Below are positions 39,295-51,661 of a DNA stretch of 64,000 nt, in pieces. The stretch is taken from positions 21,956,453 to 22,020,452 of the forward strand of contig NC_044023.1 in NCBI RefSeq assembly GCF_900496995.4. The letters run 5' to 3'. Source of the DNA: Aquila chrysaetos chrysaetos. Its lineage: Eukaryota; Chordata; Aves; Accipitriformes; Accipitridae. Within the stretch, counting starts at the first letter, position 1; every line of letters starts with the position of its first letter. Position numbers and translations under genes: made by a program. A model generated the notes under the pieces. The model saw nothing but the letters and a program-made list of their open reading frames with translations. It searched no databases and was not told the DNA's origin.

Positions 39295-41463
39295 AAGCCC
39301 TAACTGTATAAGCAGCTTACGTGGGCATACTCCCTGCACAATCACAGCTCGTTTTGTGCCACTAATTCATAGAAGGACAGAGGTCAGGAGCCTTTAAGCT
39401 TCAACATGTAAAATAATAAACAAAAATGAGCACAGAAAACAATACCTGCAAACTTTCATTTTTCCGGTGCCCATAATGAGAACACTGTTACAAATAAAAG
39501 GTAATTTTTTGTTTTTTAACTCGCCATTGTCTTCTTGTTTTGCTTTAACCTGCAAAACTTCCCATCAGGTTCTCTACATTATTCTTTCTCTTGTGTGGAT
39601 CACACAATTAAGTGATAAAGCCATGTTTTTGACATCTGTCTGATTTCCATGACAACAGATTATGAAACCAGGTGTAGTGAGCATGTGAGACGAAAACTAA
39701 GAAAAATGATGATGCTAAATGAAGATTTAATCAATATGAAGAACAGCAACAAAGGGTGGGAAGGAAGCACATAACAAAGGGGTTTTTTTTATGGGACGAA
39801 TGTGTTTTTCTATTTGCTCTCTGCTATCCAAACATCACAGGATCTTAAGAATAACCTGCATTAGTAGATTTTAAAAAGAAAAGAGCCCTGGTCTAGCTTG
39901 GGGCCCGCACTGAGCAAGTCATGGGTCCTTGCCTGCAGGAAGGAGAGCGGTGGTGAGGGTAACACTCACCCTTGCCATCCAGCCAACACCCGCTCTCCAA
40001 GTTGAGCAACACCAGAGCACCATGACCAGCATGCCTTTATGTCAACCGTCAAATACTATTCCTTCTTTCTCTTCTCCTTGTGAAAAACATGACCTACGAG
40101 GAAAGATGGGAGGAACATGAGCTATTTTGTCAGGACAAAATAGCCTGAAGGGACGTACAAGATTCAAATGCCTAAAAGGTCACTTGAGGGAAGAGATTAG
40201 GCTGGTTTCCATGCCCGCTGTGAATTGGACAAAGAAGTAATGAATCCAGATTGCAGTAAGAGATACTTAAGCTTTTAAGAAAAAAAATTTCATGATAGTT
40301 CAGAAAGGTGATCGCTGCGAAAAAAATACTAAGGGAAGCAGTGGACTCTCCATAATGGGGGACAAGAACAGGTCAAGAATCATCTGTCAAGGCTGGTTCA
40401 GGGGAAGCCAGTCCTCTATGGGAGTGGGAAAGCATTGTACGATCTTTCTGAATCTCTCCAAGCACAATTTTTTACTGTATTCAGACCACAAACATTGAAA
40501 ACTCCTTAATTCTTTAGCCTAAGTGATTTCAGCTTCAGTAGTTTGCTTGTACTGCTGGCTTAAGTTCATAAACTATGTCATAACAGGCTAAGCTGGACAT
40601 CTTGAAGTACCACCAAAAACGACAAGCAAAGAAAGTAACTGTAATCCATGGTATTTTGAAAAGAAGAGGCATAAATAAGTTTTAAAGCCATGAGCACATA
40701 GAGAAAGAAATCATGGGAAGAGACCTGACTGACTGAGCAAAGAACTGGTATTTCGACACCATGTTAGTATTTCCAAAGGCAGGCAGTGAATAATAATGGA
40801 AATACTGATGTTGCTTGATTTTCAAGGGATATCTTATATCCATTTTAGTGAAGTAATTCTGAATACACCTGGATTTTCTCTGGGAATTTTCTTTCTGCAG
40901 ATAAGGAGGTCACTTAGAGGAACTGGAAAGCAGCTCTGGCAAGTGTAATTCTTTGACTTGACTTGCAGTGAGAACAGCTCCTGAGCTCATGGCTGGGAGA
41001 GCCGTCAGGAAGAAATACATGTGAATTTTGAAACCTTTGTCAATAGTGTTAGGAGTTCAATTTGGCACAGGCAGGGGCATAATAATGCTAGAGTTACTTT
41101 TGGGCCTTTGTACGTTTCAATATAAATCTTACACTAGCTCAATTTGTGTTCATTTTATGTGTGAAACATTAATAGATTTTTAATATACTGGCACTAGATA
41201 AAATGAACTTCAGCAACAACAAAAAGAAAAATTGACATTGCACAATACACAAGGAATTATACTTATGGCATTTTACACTGCTCTGATAAGTTGTGTGAGA
41301 GGTCAGTATAGGTGAAACACAGGTTACACGGCCTTGAAGATTTGTTAGCTGTAGTAAATAATTGTTATTGGACTAGAGACCAAAAAGTGTAGGTATATGT
41401 GCAGCCTGCAGCAAATGAAACACTAAAGGGCTTCCAAAGCATGCGAAAATCAGCCTACACTGA
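39295..41463. other. Non-coding DNA, no gene seen
   Basis: No supported gene or interspersed repeat. The segment 39520-39680 is repeat-poor and contains ATTAAG, GATAA and CATGACAAC words suggestive of, but not proof of, regulatory DNA. Confidence 0.5.
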
Positions 41464-41509
41464 CTAGATTAATTCTATATCTAGAATTTAATCTAGATTA
41501 GTTCTAAAT
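41464..41509. repeat. Hairpin with partial tandem copy
   Basis: CTAGATTAATTCTA (41464-41477) pairs with TAGAATTTAATCTAG (41482-41496), with one bulged T and the loop TATC. The first 17 bases recur with three differences at 41493-41509 (CTAGATTAGTTCTAAAT). The segment is thus both fold-back and tandem, as can arise from slippage at a palindrome. Confidence 0.65.
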
Positions 41510-43004
41510 CTATTATATTCTACATTATGTTATTATTATAACTGACTAGGCAGTTACAACCACCAGCTGAGTCCACTCTTCTTTATTTATTTTAATGGCC
41601 TTAAATCACTCACAGTATTGCAAATGGTGAATGACCTACCTGGAACCTCTTGTAAACATTGCCCATAGACATCCCTCAGTAAATTGAAAGATGTGGCCTT
41701 TTTGTGCACAGGGAGAGGTTTGCTCATGTACTATTAAAATCTATAGCACGTGCTGAACCAAATTAGAGAAGGTAAAAAGCTGAATGCTGAAGCACTGGAC
41801 GTAGGCAGTTTCCTGGGCTTTCAATTAGTTAGCCATGTTCTATATACAGTCTTGTATTGGATAAATAAAAAAAAGTTTTCTCTATGCCTCTTCTTCTATC
41901 ATTGCCATCAATGTGCTCATAAATATTTTACACTTTTTGGCTGCAAGCTCTACTTCCTTGTTTTATATGTTTGCCCAATAGCTAGTGCAATCAACTCTTC
42001 AACTTGAGGATTAATACTGAAATATTAAAATACTGAGATTCTTTTCTCTGACTGCTGTCAATGAGCTGCTCCTGCGTACACCGGAGGAGGAGCCAGGCTT
42101 CCACAGGAGCAAATCCATTCAACAGGGTAAGCTTCAACATTATTTTGGGTAGCTGGTGTTTTTCATGCAAACTGCATCACAAATGTTATATGGAGTTATA
42201 AAGTTAATATAAAAAGCAGATGGAGAGAAATTAAAAGAGATAGTCAAGGGAGAAGAGATGAGATATAAAAATAGATGGAACTGGTGAAGCATGGAAGTTG
42301 CAGAAAAGCTGTTCCAGATGCCAGGAGCTACTCCAGAGAGAAGTCTTATCCCAGCAATGGGGAGTGGTATGAAAGTACACTGAGCAGTTTAAGGGACAAA
42401 GGGAAGAATATGAAAAAAGCCTTTAATGTTTACCTCCAAAAATAAGCAAATACTATTTTGAATTCCTCATTTCTTGCAAATTATATAACAAAGTTAAAAG
42501 AAGCAAATATACAAAGTTACCCTCAATATCAGCAGTTAGCCAAAATTTCACACCTTATTTAGTAATATCCTATCTAGAAAGCATAGAAAGATATTTGTCA
42601 TTTTAAGACAGCAAGCAAAAGCAAAAGAATGTAGGTACATATGCTATGACATACATGCTTTACTTTGCACCCATAGAAACTCTTTAAGTACCGTTTGCTA
42701 ATTTATTAAAGGTCTTAGCACAAATCCAAATTTATTTCATAATCCATTTATTATTTGGCCAACTCTGGGATTCAAACAGTGTGGATGCCATGGTTTCTGC
42801 TTTACACCATGCTGACTAGCAGCTCCTCCTGTATGAAACTCTCACTGCAGTACTTCTGGATGGAAAAATATGACTGTGTGCTTTCATACAAATATTAATT
42901 ACATTATACTTTTTTCTTTTTGATACAATGTTGTCTAAACCAAAGCCACCTCAAGAGGTAAATTCATAAACCCACAGGGAACAAAGCTTGAAATAATAGA
43001 TGGG
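41510..43004. other. Non-coding DNA, no gene seen
   Basis: Average composition, AT-rich. Short frames only. No recognisable repeat apart from the neighbouring simple repeats. Confidence 0.5.
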
Positions 43005-43044
43005 TAGATAGATAGATAGATAGATAGATACACACACACACACA
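43005..43044. repeat. (TAGA)n(CA)n compound microsatellite
   Basis: About six and a half TAGA units (43005-43030) pass directly into seven CA units (43031-43044). It is a compound simple repeat likely to be length-polymorphic. Confidence 0.95.
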
Positions 43045-44481
43045 TTTTCAATCCTCCTTTCTATCATTAAGTGGCTAATAAGGGTAGAATAGGAAAATGT
43101 GTCATTTTGTTATAACCTCATTGACCACACTGATGAATATAACTTTATTAGAAGTAGGAGATGTTATCTTAAATCCTCAAGGTATCTCTGATAAGGAGCA
43201 TTGCCCTTCTGAATTTGCCAGCAAATATTATCTAATATTTCAATCTCACTATTACGTACAACTCTACAAAACAACATTTTTGTCTTTCACGCGAGTCATT
43301 AGTCTTTGCAGTGTTGCTTGTTCTCTTAGGACTGTCTTTGTCACAACATAAGCCCAGTCAATCTTATCTGGTTTACAAATATTTTTACACATACAATCTA
43401 TGTTTTGTCTTTCATTCAAGTATTTGCAACCTTCGACTCAACCCACGGTGATCACTGGTACAGATAGCCTGACTTGAACAGTTAATTTCTAGACTGAAAT
43501 ATGTTCCTTTCTGCGGGAGCCAAATTGTTTCCCAGAAGACTTTCTAGACTGGAGAGGCTCTCTGTAGCAGTCTCCCCATCAATACAAAGCTTAGACAAAG
43601 TAAGAATATAGCAATTAGATGACATTTGTGGCCATTACCATCAAAGAACAGTATATTAATGATGTTATACAGAACTATTTCCCAGTATTTCCTTAGAAAC
43701 TCTTGTTGGGCCTACCCATAAATGTCTCATAAAAGCTATAAATATTCAAGAAAGGAAGTCAGTTACATATAAAGACCTCTAATAGGCACTGTGAATGAAT
43801 TCTGAATCATATAATAGCCAGGCACCTGTGAAAAATGGCAAGAGGATGTGTTCTATACATTATATATGAGGCACTTTGCTACAGCTGCAAAGATTTCTAG
43901 TTATTCAGCGAAGCTAGAAAATTAAAACAAGAGCATATAACAAAAATGTCGTTTGAATTAAGTCTTGTATGGTGTTGCTTCTTACTCAGCGACCATTATA
44001 ATAATTAGTTTTGCACAAAATAGATTTATAAAAGCTCATAAATTTAAGTAATATACAAATTCAAATTTCTTGTATTTATTTAACTTTCTACAAGTTACTT
44101 GAAATGTTTTTGTGATGAAAGGAAATGAATAATTCCAAGAAAATGTAACAGGCAGAGTTGGACACTGAGATATCACTGAGATATATTTCAATTATGTTGT
44201 GTTTACTTTCAATATACAGCTAATAAAATCACAGCAATATTAATACTTAAAAATTTTACTGAACTCTTAGGTTTTCTCCTTCCTCCCTTCATTCTTTTTC
44301 TTTTAATCAGTAGCAGAAGGGAAACTTGCTTCAGGTCCTTGGCTCGCATTGACATCAATAAAAAATTGTCATGGGCATTGAGGAAAGCAATTCGTAGCTG
44401 CAAAACGGATCAGGGAAGGGTCTGTCGTTTCAGGTGGAGCTGTCTGACATAGTCGTCAGAATTTACAGGAGACTCGTTCAG
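43045..44481. other. Non-coding DNA with a splice-acceptor-like tract
   Basis: AT-rich. A long pyrimidine tract ending in TTTTAATCAG at 44310 would score as a 3' splice site, followed by an open frame of about 46 codons, but the predicted peptide is not recognisable. No interspersed repeat was recognised. Confidence 0.4.
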
Positions 44482-44552
44482 AGGGCCTGAACCCGCGCAG
44501 TCTTTTTGAGGCTAATGGACCGACAGTAAATTACACCGACTAAAAATCTGGC
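44482..44552. mobile_element. Possible fold-back repeat remnant
   Basis: Contains AGTAAATTACACCGACTAAA followed by AATCTGGC. This resembles the TGATTTACACCAGCTGAGGA-then-TCTGGCC right arm of the palindromic element recognised at 46503. The left arm is not convincing, so this may be a half element. Confidence 0.35.
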
Positions 44553-46502
44553 ATCTTCACTCGTGACTGGCCTCAGCATAAGATTTGCAAGTGATGGACC
44601 GCCTGGTGCAAACTCTTTGCCCAGACGCTATAATTCATTGCACAGGGGCTCTGTGCTTCAGGAACGGTATTAAACAAACAAAGGGATGATCTCTGCTGTC
44701 AGGCCGGTGTTGTTACGGCATGCTGCCTCTCTGACACACCAGGGAGCCGGCATCCTACCTGCCCAGCTCAGGAGGGTGAAGGCACCTGAGTCAGCCTGTG
44801 CATGAACCTGGAGTGATCCCACCACCACACTATTGGGCAGGTATCGAAGCACTGTGCATTACTCTGCAAAATATGCTTGGAAAGAAAAAATGGAGACTGC
44901 ATTTTCTTTTTCCTAGCTAAGCAAGTTTCTCTCTTTTCTCACAGTTCTGCCTTAGATAGGTTGAGAAAATTACTGGTGGCTGGAAAAAGCAGTTATGAGA
45001 AAGTGTTCTCGACTCCGCAACAGGAATCCACTGCTGAGAACAAAATTTCAAAATAAAATCAGAGAAGCACCAGAAGATTTCTTGTTTCTCTGATCATTTC
45101 TGTTAAAGCCTGACATGACATGTCTTTAAGATGCTTCAGTCACTTGTGTTACATGGTAGACTTGAGAAACTTGAGATGTCTTTGTGTTTGTACCGGTAGC
45201 CAGACAAAAGAGAAGTTCCGTCACCATGCAGCAGTTTTATAGCTGTGTGATACACAACCCCTTCTTCACTCTACGTGACAGATGCCTGTCCTTTTGGAAG
45301 CACCATTCCTGTGATTTCTGTTGAAGATATTCTTGTGCAACTCTTACTACACCTGAGCATTGATTCCATGGGAGAAAAGCTACATCTGTGCCTGAGCATC
45401 CCCAGAATTCACTTCAGCTTCAATGAGCCGAAGTCCAGCACCTGCTATGGAGCCTTCCACTTTCTGAAAGTTGCTGGAATAGTCTTATTAGCTTGTGTTT
45501 TCAGCCTTTCTCACCTGGTGGTTTGTAATTTTCAGAGAAGAGATGGATATCACATTTATATGCTTTGGAGGTTTAAGAAAGTAATGTACCAGCGCTTGGA
45601 AACATATGCCACAACTAGAGGTCACAAACATAAGTCTTTGTTTGAATACAACTTAATGAATGACTTTTCTTGCAAAATAAAAAATTAATGAATGCATTTA
45701 CTGATGGCAAATGCTGTTATGGTCTTTAGGCACGGAAGCTGAAAAACCTACATAACAGGGTATAAACACAGCATTGTTAAAAATGTTCTTTAAAATATTT
45801 GTATTGTAGGAAGTAATAACTGTATGTAAACAGTTGTTGACTTTTCGGTTGTTAAGATACTTTCCAAAATATCAGGTTATTTTTCACCTTTTGGGAATGA
45901 AATACTTTCTTTTGTTAATGCAGCAATCTGTGGGTCTGCATGGTAACAAGTTACCTACAAAAACTACCTCGGACCAGGAAAAAAGTTTTCACTTTCAGTG
46001 TACCTGAATAATTTGCACAGTTTGGCTTTTCTATATGCCTCAGCAACTAGGAATGGCCCCTTAGCTATTCTTGTTCTCTTTTTTTCTTAATGGATTATTC
46101 ATCTGCCTTCCTCCAAATCTAAGCAGAAAAACATGCTGCAGTAAAACCTGTTGCCACCAGACTGTCCTTCAAGTCATTCCCCCAGGGATGATCGCCTCTG
46201 GAGAAAGGAAAAAAACCCACAAAACATGAATATTTAGCCCTACAGCTCTGCAGCAGGAAGAATTTCCTTCTCTTTTTCTATGCCTGTAAAGGCAGCAAAA
46301 AGGGGCAAAAAAAAAAAATCCCTTCTCATGATAGTGGGAAGCAAATACGACCACTGTAGCACTCGTGGAAGTCCTGTGCCTCATGAGTTCATCCCAAGGG
46401 GAAGCACTGTGCGTTGGCAACGCTGGGGAAACCCGCTGTGCGTTTCCTGGGGCGACGCCTGGAGTTAGTTCCCCCCTTGAGGAGTCACCAGCAGTCCAAG
46501 GA
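44553..46502. other. Non-coding DNA, no gene seen
   Basis: Includes a 137-codon plus-strand frame (45275-45688) with a hydrophobic central segment but no recognisable family, and no visible promoter or exon context. Nothing else supported. Confidence 0.45.
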
Positions 46503-46590
46503 CCAGGCTAGAGCCTTGGCTGGTGTAAATCAGCCTAAATATATCGACTTTGATTCACTGCTTTGATTTACTGCGGCTGAGAATCTGGCT
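46503..46590. mobile_element. Fold-back (MITE-like) element
   Basis: The left arm CCAGGCTAGAGCC...CTGGTGTAAATCAG (46503-46533) and the right arm CTTTGATTTACTGC...CTGAGAATCTGG (about 46561-46588) are diverged reverse complements around a TCGACTTTGATTCA centre. From memory it corresponds to a palindromic sauropsid element with GGTGTAAATCAGC arms, a TTGACTTCAATGG centre and a CTGAGGATCTGGCCC end. Non-coding and old. Confidence 0.6.
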
Positions 46591-47785
46591 CTGTATGTTA
46601 AAGGCTGGCCATGGGAAGGTATGTCAAGGCTGTAGAGATATACTCTCCACAATTTGGATCAAAGTAATGAGCACTCGAGGACGAATATAAAGAGAACTGA
46701 GTTCATTTTAAAATTTATGGGAGTCCTTTATCATTCAAACTCCAATGGAAATTATTGCCTTGAAGATTATAACACTTATACAGAAGCCAGCCATAGACTG
46801 GCTTTTAATTGTTCTCAAAATTGATTTTAAAACAGTATAGGAGCTAAAATGTTAAAAATAAAAAGCTTCATAACAAGTTCATTCTTAAGTATTTTTGCCT
46901 TTGATGTAAAGAAGACATTTTATGTGTCAAAAAATCTACAGTGCTAGGTCTTGGCACCAACCTTTAAGGAAGGGATTATTCCGTATATGCGGTTGTACAT
47001 CACCCACTGAAGGGAAGTCCAAGGCTATAATTAGGCATCTCTTAGTGTCATCATGTTAGGTATCTTTGGATAATTGTTGCTACCCACATGGTTATCCATA
47101 TGTTTAACTGTGAAGTATGATTAATTCTCCTCTTCTTCAATACAATAAGTATTTTATACAGGGAATACATCTTCACAAACAGGAAAATTCCTGTGTAACA
47201 GGAAAATAAAGCTTCTAATCCTACCGTTCTCTTGGGTAAAATTGAGCCCTGTAAATGGCATCGAGGTCTTAGTTTCTATGAGTTGTTTATAGTGACAGGA
47301 GGTCCCCCAGATAAGGCAGGCTGCTCAAAATCTACCATCTGTCCAGAAAACATAGCCCAATGCTTTTTAAAGTTTTAAATAGGCATTGTTTTTTGTGCTT
47401 GTTTTTTAACTCAGGCATTAACACATTTTGAAGAGGGGAGAACGTCCCCTAATCACTGTGTGTGCACTGCTCAGGGACTGCATTCACAGCCTTGCAAAGA
47501 ACTGACACAACTCTTCCAAAAATGTTTGAGAATTATGACTTGTGGGAGTGGTGAAAAAACTACCACTTTTCTTTAAGGAGTTGAACAATCAGAGCAATTT
47601 GTAATTTATTTTATTAAGCCGTAGAAAGCTGTATTTGCTTCTCGGTAATGCACAAAATGCCTGCTTAAATCCTCAGCCTCTTGTTTGTAAGGCGGCAATT
47701 CCGTACGCTCTCTGACCAGCCTACATCCCCACCTGCCCCAATCTTGTACAAGGCTTACCAGCAGGGAAAACAGCTAAAAATTACA
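46591..47785. other. Non-coding DNA, no gene seen
   Basis: AT-rich, with no recognisable gene or interspersed repeat. Confidence 0.5.
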
Positions 47786-47920
47786 GTTATTAGTCACTAT
47801 TCTCTTCTTGTGAGTCATTAACATCAATTACTAACCACTGCATTGTCAATTAAAACTATCACTTGCTGCTATTCACTGCTAATGTGCTAATTGTCATCAA
47901 TTTACTGCTTCAATTATGTG
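47786..47920. promoter_or_regulatory. Candidate homeodomain-site cluster
   Basis: About 135 bases hold seven TAAT/ATTA cores, several as CAATTA or GCTAAT, plus a CATTGT word of the SOX type. The stretch is free of recognised repeats. Clustering of such sites is typical of vertebrate developmental enhancers. In AT-rich DNA it can also be chance, and no conservation evidence is available here. Confidence 0.25.
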
Positions 47921-50900
47921 GTCATATACTTGCCTCGAGGTATACTGATTTGATATAAGGACCTTGAGGAGAAACATACTCTCTCGCTGATTTTAATACA
48001 AGAAAAGAAACTTGGAGTGAGTCTGAACATGTTGAATGTACTTGCAGTATGCTCCTAGTGAAGAATTATTCTAACAGATTATGGTAAGGAAAGAGAAAAA
48101 AAATGTGTTTAAGATGAGTGTTTTATAGGATTCCTGTTTATTCTTGACCCTTCCACTGAAATTGTGATGATATTTTACCTGAAATAGATTCACAGATCTT
48201 GTTCACTCTGTAATCATGTATATATTTTTGCCTAATTATATCTGATTACTTACTGTATGTTGTACTTTCTAATGAGCATTGAATTATTAATCTGCTGCCT
48301 ACTCTGTCCCAGCATACAAAAGGGAAGCTGTCTGGCGTCATTGAAGCACAGTCTATTGTGTTCCCTTCAAGAAGCAGAAGCAAACTTTAGGATTCAGCAG
48401 TGTGTCAAATTCTTACTACAGACATAACCAAGTTCTCTTTGACAGGTTTTAAATAATATGTTTTTGGTGTGCTTTATCTGACACTAAGCTGCCCTGAAAA
48501 TAGTAGAGCAAGTCTGCTAGCAAGAATAAAATCAGACAATCTCCTAAAAAAAAAACCAAAAAAAACCCTGTACCTTCCTGCCTCTGTTTTTCAATCCTTA
48601 GGCAAATAACCTTGTAGGCTGCATGAAATAGTTTAATTTCTCTTATACTGTTGCTCAGCAGTACAAGGAAACAAAGCGGAGACATGCTTATCTATAGCAA
48701 AGGTCCAGTGAAAATGATGTATCCTCTTCCCATCAAAGGAATATTGATTTTTCACATAATATTGTGATGGGCACCTGATTTCCATGGGCAATATTTTTAT
48801 TTGGGGGAGGGGGAGCTGAACCTTAATCCAAATAATTTCTGCAACCAAGGACCAAGTGATTCTCCTAAACGTGTTTAGCAGGTGGAGGCTGTGCTGTAAG
48901 TGTCTCCCAGCCACAAGCTCCGCTTGCCGGGCCCCCAGCGCTGCCGCCTGCCCAGCAGGGAGGGAAGCCCATCGGGTGGTCAGGTAGGCTCCACAAGGGC
49001 AGATGCTCTTTGGGGGGAGGTCTGGGAGGAAGGGGGGACACACCAAATGCAGATCTGATGTGACAGCTTTTAGCTGAACCACTTTTTTAAATGCTTGCCC
49101 TGGAGACGAGTGTCTTTAAGCTGAGGTTAGTGGTTGTCTTGCTTTTCACAGGGTAGGCTTCGGAGAGACCGTTGTTAAGTAATGGTTCTCATTAGCTGTG
49201 AGAAATCTGTTGTGTTATCTCCCACCTTCCTAGCAGCTGCTCTGATGCAACCTGCCACTGCTGTCTGGGTTTCATCTCTGCATGTGCAGAAAGTTTTGGT
49301 GCATCTGTCTGGCTGTTAGCTTGTGCCTACCTATGCGATTTGGGGCTTGCATGTCCAGCCTTCACATCAGCTGGTATTTTAATACAAGAGAGTATGTGTA
49401 GGGGGCTTGGTTTTGGTTTTGAATTTTTTAAGCTTTTATTGGCGCTCTCAAGCTCTTTTCTTGACGTACTGCTTGCATGGGGCAATGTAAATGGCTGGTT
49501 TGGTAGTTGGCATCTTTGCTTTCTGTTGGCTTCTTCCAATGTAACGGTAAAGCTGGTTTACATCTATAAAGGTATACTAGGTTCAGTGCATTAATTTAAA
49601 TTTTAATGAAAACAAATGATACCAGTATGATAAATAACGATGTCTGTTAGTTTGTTTAGGAGCTTTTTAGATCAGCTTGAGGAAAATTTGGAGAAAAGAG
49701 ACTGGTTTCAAATGTTCTAGAACTGTTGGGTTAAACATTGATTTGGCTCTATCACTACTGAAACATGGGCTTCACTGGAACTGAGTGGCATAAATTTTGG
49801 TCTATTTTTTCCAGATCTAGTTTCTTTTGCTTATCCGTTCTCTTATTTCTGTTCTGGGACAAAAATTTCTGGAATAGAATAACCCAACAGAGGCTACAGA
49901 TTCCGTACAATTTAACTTCTGCTTGTTGAAATTAATTTAATATAAAAATTACTTTTTTTTTTCCAAGTATGCTTTCTGTGTAAATGTACTTGAAATGTGA
50001 TTCTGTATTTGGGAATGTAGTAGTTAAATGGGAGGAGGAGGGAAGTACTGAATAATAAGGTGGGAATGAGTCACACAGTCAAGTCACTGGGTACGAGTGA
50101 GCAGTTTCATGAAGGGCAGCAATCCCTTACGTACCTACACCACCCTCTGCCTATGCAACCCCGTCCGACAGGGCTAATAAAGCCATTAACTCCAGAGCGT
50201 GTTCTTGTATCAATGTGGTGTGGCTGTGATGTAAGTTGGGACATCAATGCAGGCTCTGACCTCTTCTGAAAATGTGATATTTAGATGCAGCTTAGGAAGC
50301 CAAAGCAGATGAGCTTTGCATAGCCAAGCTGAACTTTCTAGCACTTTAAAAAGCATGTAAAGACACATTTTGTTGATGTATAAATATCTCCAAGACTGCC
50401 TAAACTGGCTAGTTAAAATTTCATTTCTACAGCCCATGCTCTCATTTTCTGGCACTACTGGGTTCATGACCAGTAACCTCGTATTTCATTTGGGGCCTGA
50501 AAGACAGAAGTGACTGGTACACATGGACTGACCGTGAATGTCTTGAGCTCTGCAGAGTCTACATCTGGCAACTATTTTTCCTCCACACCCATTTCTCTTT
50601 GATCTCACCTCTAAAAGCAAAACCTAGAAATAAGGCATCTGCTTCCAAACCCCTCTTCCTCCAGTGGCCCTGTGGGCACTTTGACAGTGAATACTACCTC
50701 ACTGCCTGCTCATTCACATCGCAATTAAAAGCTACTGAAAACATCTACATAAATTGGGAACTGTCAGCTTCCCAAATACGTCAGAGAGCCTAGTGGGTAT
50801 TCCAGTGTGTATATACAAACTGGGGACTTCTGAGAACTTGCTATAAAAAAAATAATGTAACACCCATGAGAAGGACAGAAGAGAAGCGTACTGTTTATAA

Positions 50901-51600
50901 AGACTTAGTCAAAAACTCTTCCATGTTAACTGTTGGGAGTGGCGAGGGAAGTGGAACTACAACAGCCGTGGAGATGTTTCTTGATGGTGACAGTGTTGGC
51001 ATCTGGTCTCAGTGACAGCATGTGCATGTTAATGAGATAAAAAATGGTTGTTAGCAATACAGATGTGGCTGGGCTTAGTGCTCACTGTGCCACGCGATAA
51101 GGCAGAGATGTTAAAAAAAAAGGCATTGCAGAGCCTTAGTGCATGCGTGCAGGGGAATTGCAGCTACGTGAGGCAGATGGGTGTGTTTTAATGTGACAAG
51201 TCTGAAGAATAATGGTCTTCTCTTGACCTTGCTCTCCCAGCTGTGAAGTCCTACTCCAGATGTAAAAGGCTACAGTTAAAATGAAAGATCTTTTTTTTCC
51301 TTTCCACCCTGCTTGTTGCAGGTCCCCACCTGAATCCCAGTTAACATGTTGATTTATTTTAACTGTAACTATAAAAGTAGTGATCCTCCTTTATTAATGA
51401 TAGGGAAGGGGAGAAACAAACAGCCCATAAGTTACATTAATATCAGATGCTCAGATGGAAACTGTTGGGTAGATCTCTAAGGACAAAGACAAAAGAGAGG
51501 GGAAAGTCTGGTATTGCGGTTAGGAAGTAACTCAAAGTTGTTGGTTACTTAAGAAACATAAAATATATGATAAGAAATTGCCGAAGTGCGAGTTGGTTTT
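47921..51600. other. Non-coding DNA with a G-rich patch
   Basis: A GC-rich patch at about 48880-49040 ends in several G-runs (49012-49037). A 149-codon minus-strand frame (48633-49082) covers it but has no recognisable domain. The rest is average AT-rich DNA. Confidence 0.5.
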
Positions 51601-51661
51601 GGGTTGTGTGTTTTGGGGTGGGGTTTTTTTGTTGGGTTTTTTTGGGGGGGAGGGGGGCAGG
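51601..51661 (+). repeat. G/T-rich tract with G-runs
   Basis: The plus strand consists almost only of G and T, with runs GGGG, GGGG, GGG, GGGGGGG and GGGGGG separated by T-rich loops. It fits the pattern of four or more G-runs able to form a G-quadruplex, though some loops are long. Confidence 0.7.

Noticed and set aside
43005..43044. CRISPR-like array at the TAGA repeat
   Set aside because: Four-base units without spacers in vertebrate-type DNA; a plain microsatellite.
45275..45688. 137-codon plus-strand frame with a hydrophobic segment
   Set aside because: No family recognised, no exon boundaries or homologous neighbour; AT-rich frame length still possible by chance in 64 kb.
48633..49082. 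149-codon minus-strand open frame
   Set aside because: No recognisable family; spans a GC-rich patch and AT-rich flank without change in coding character.
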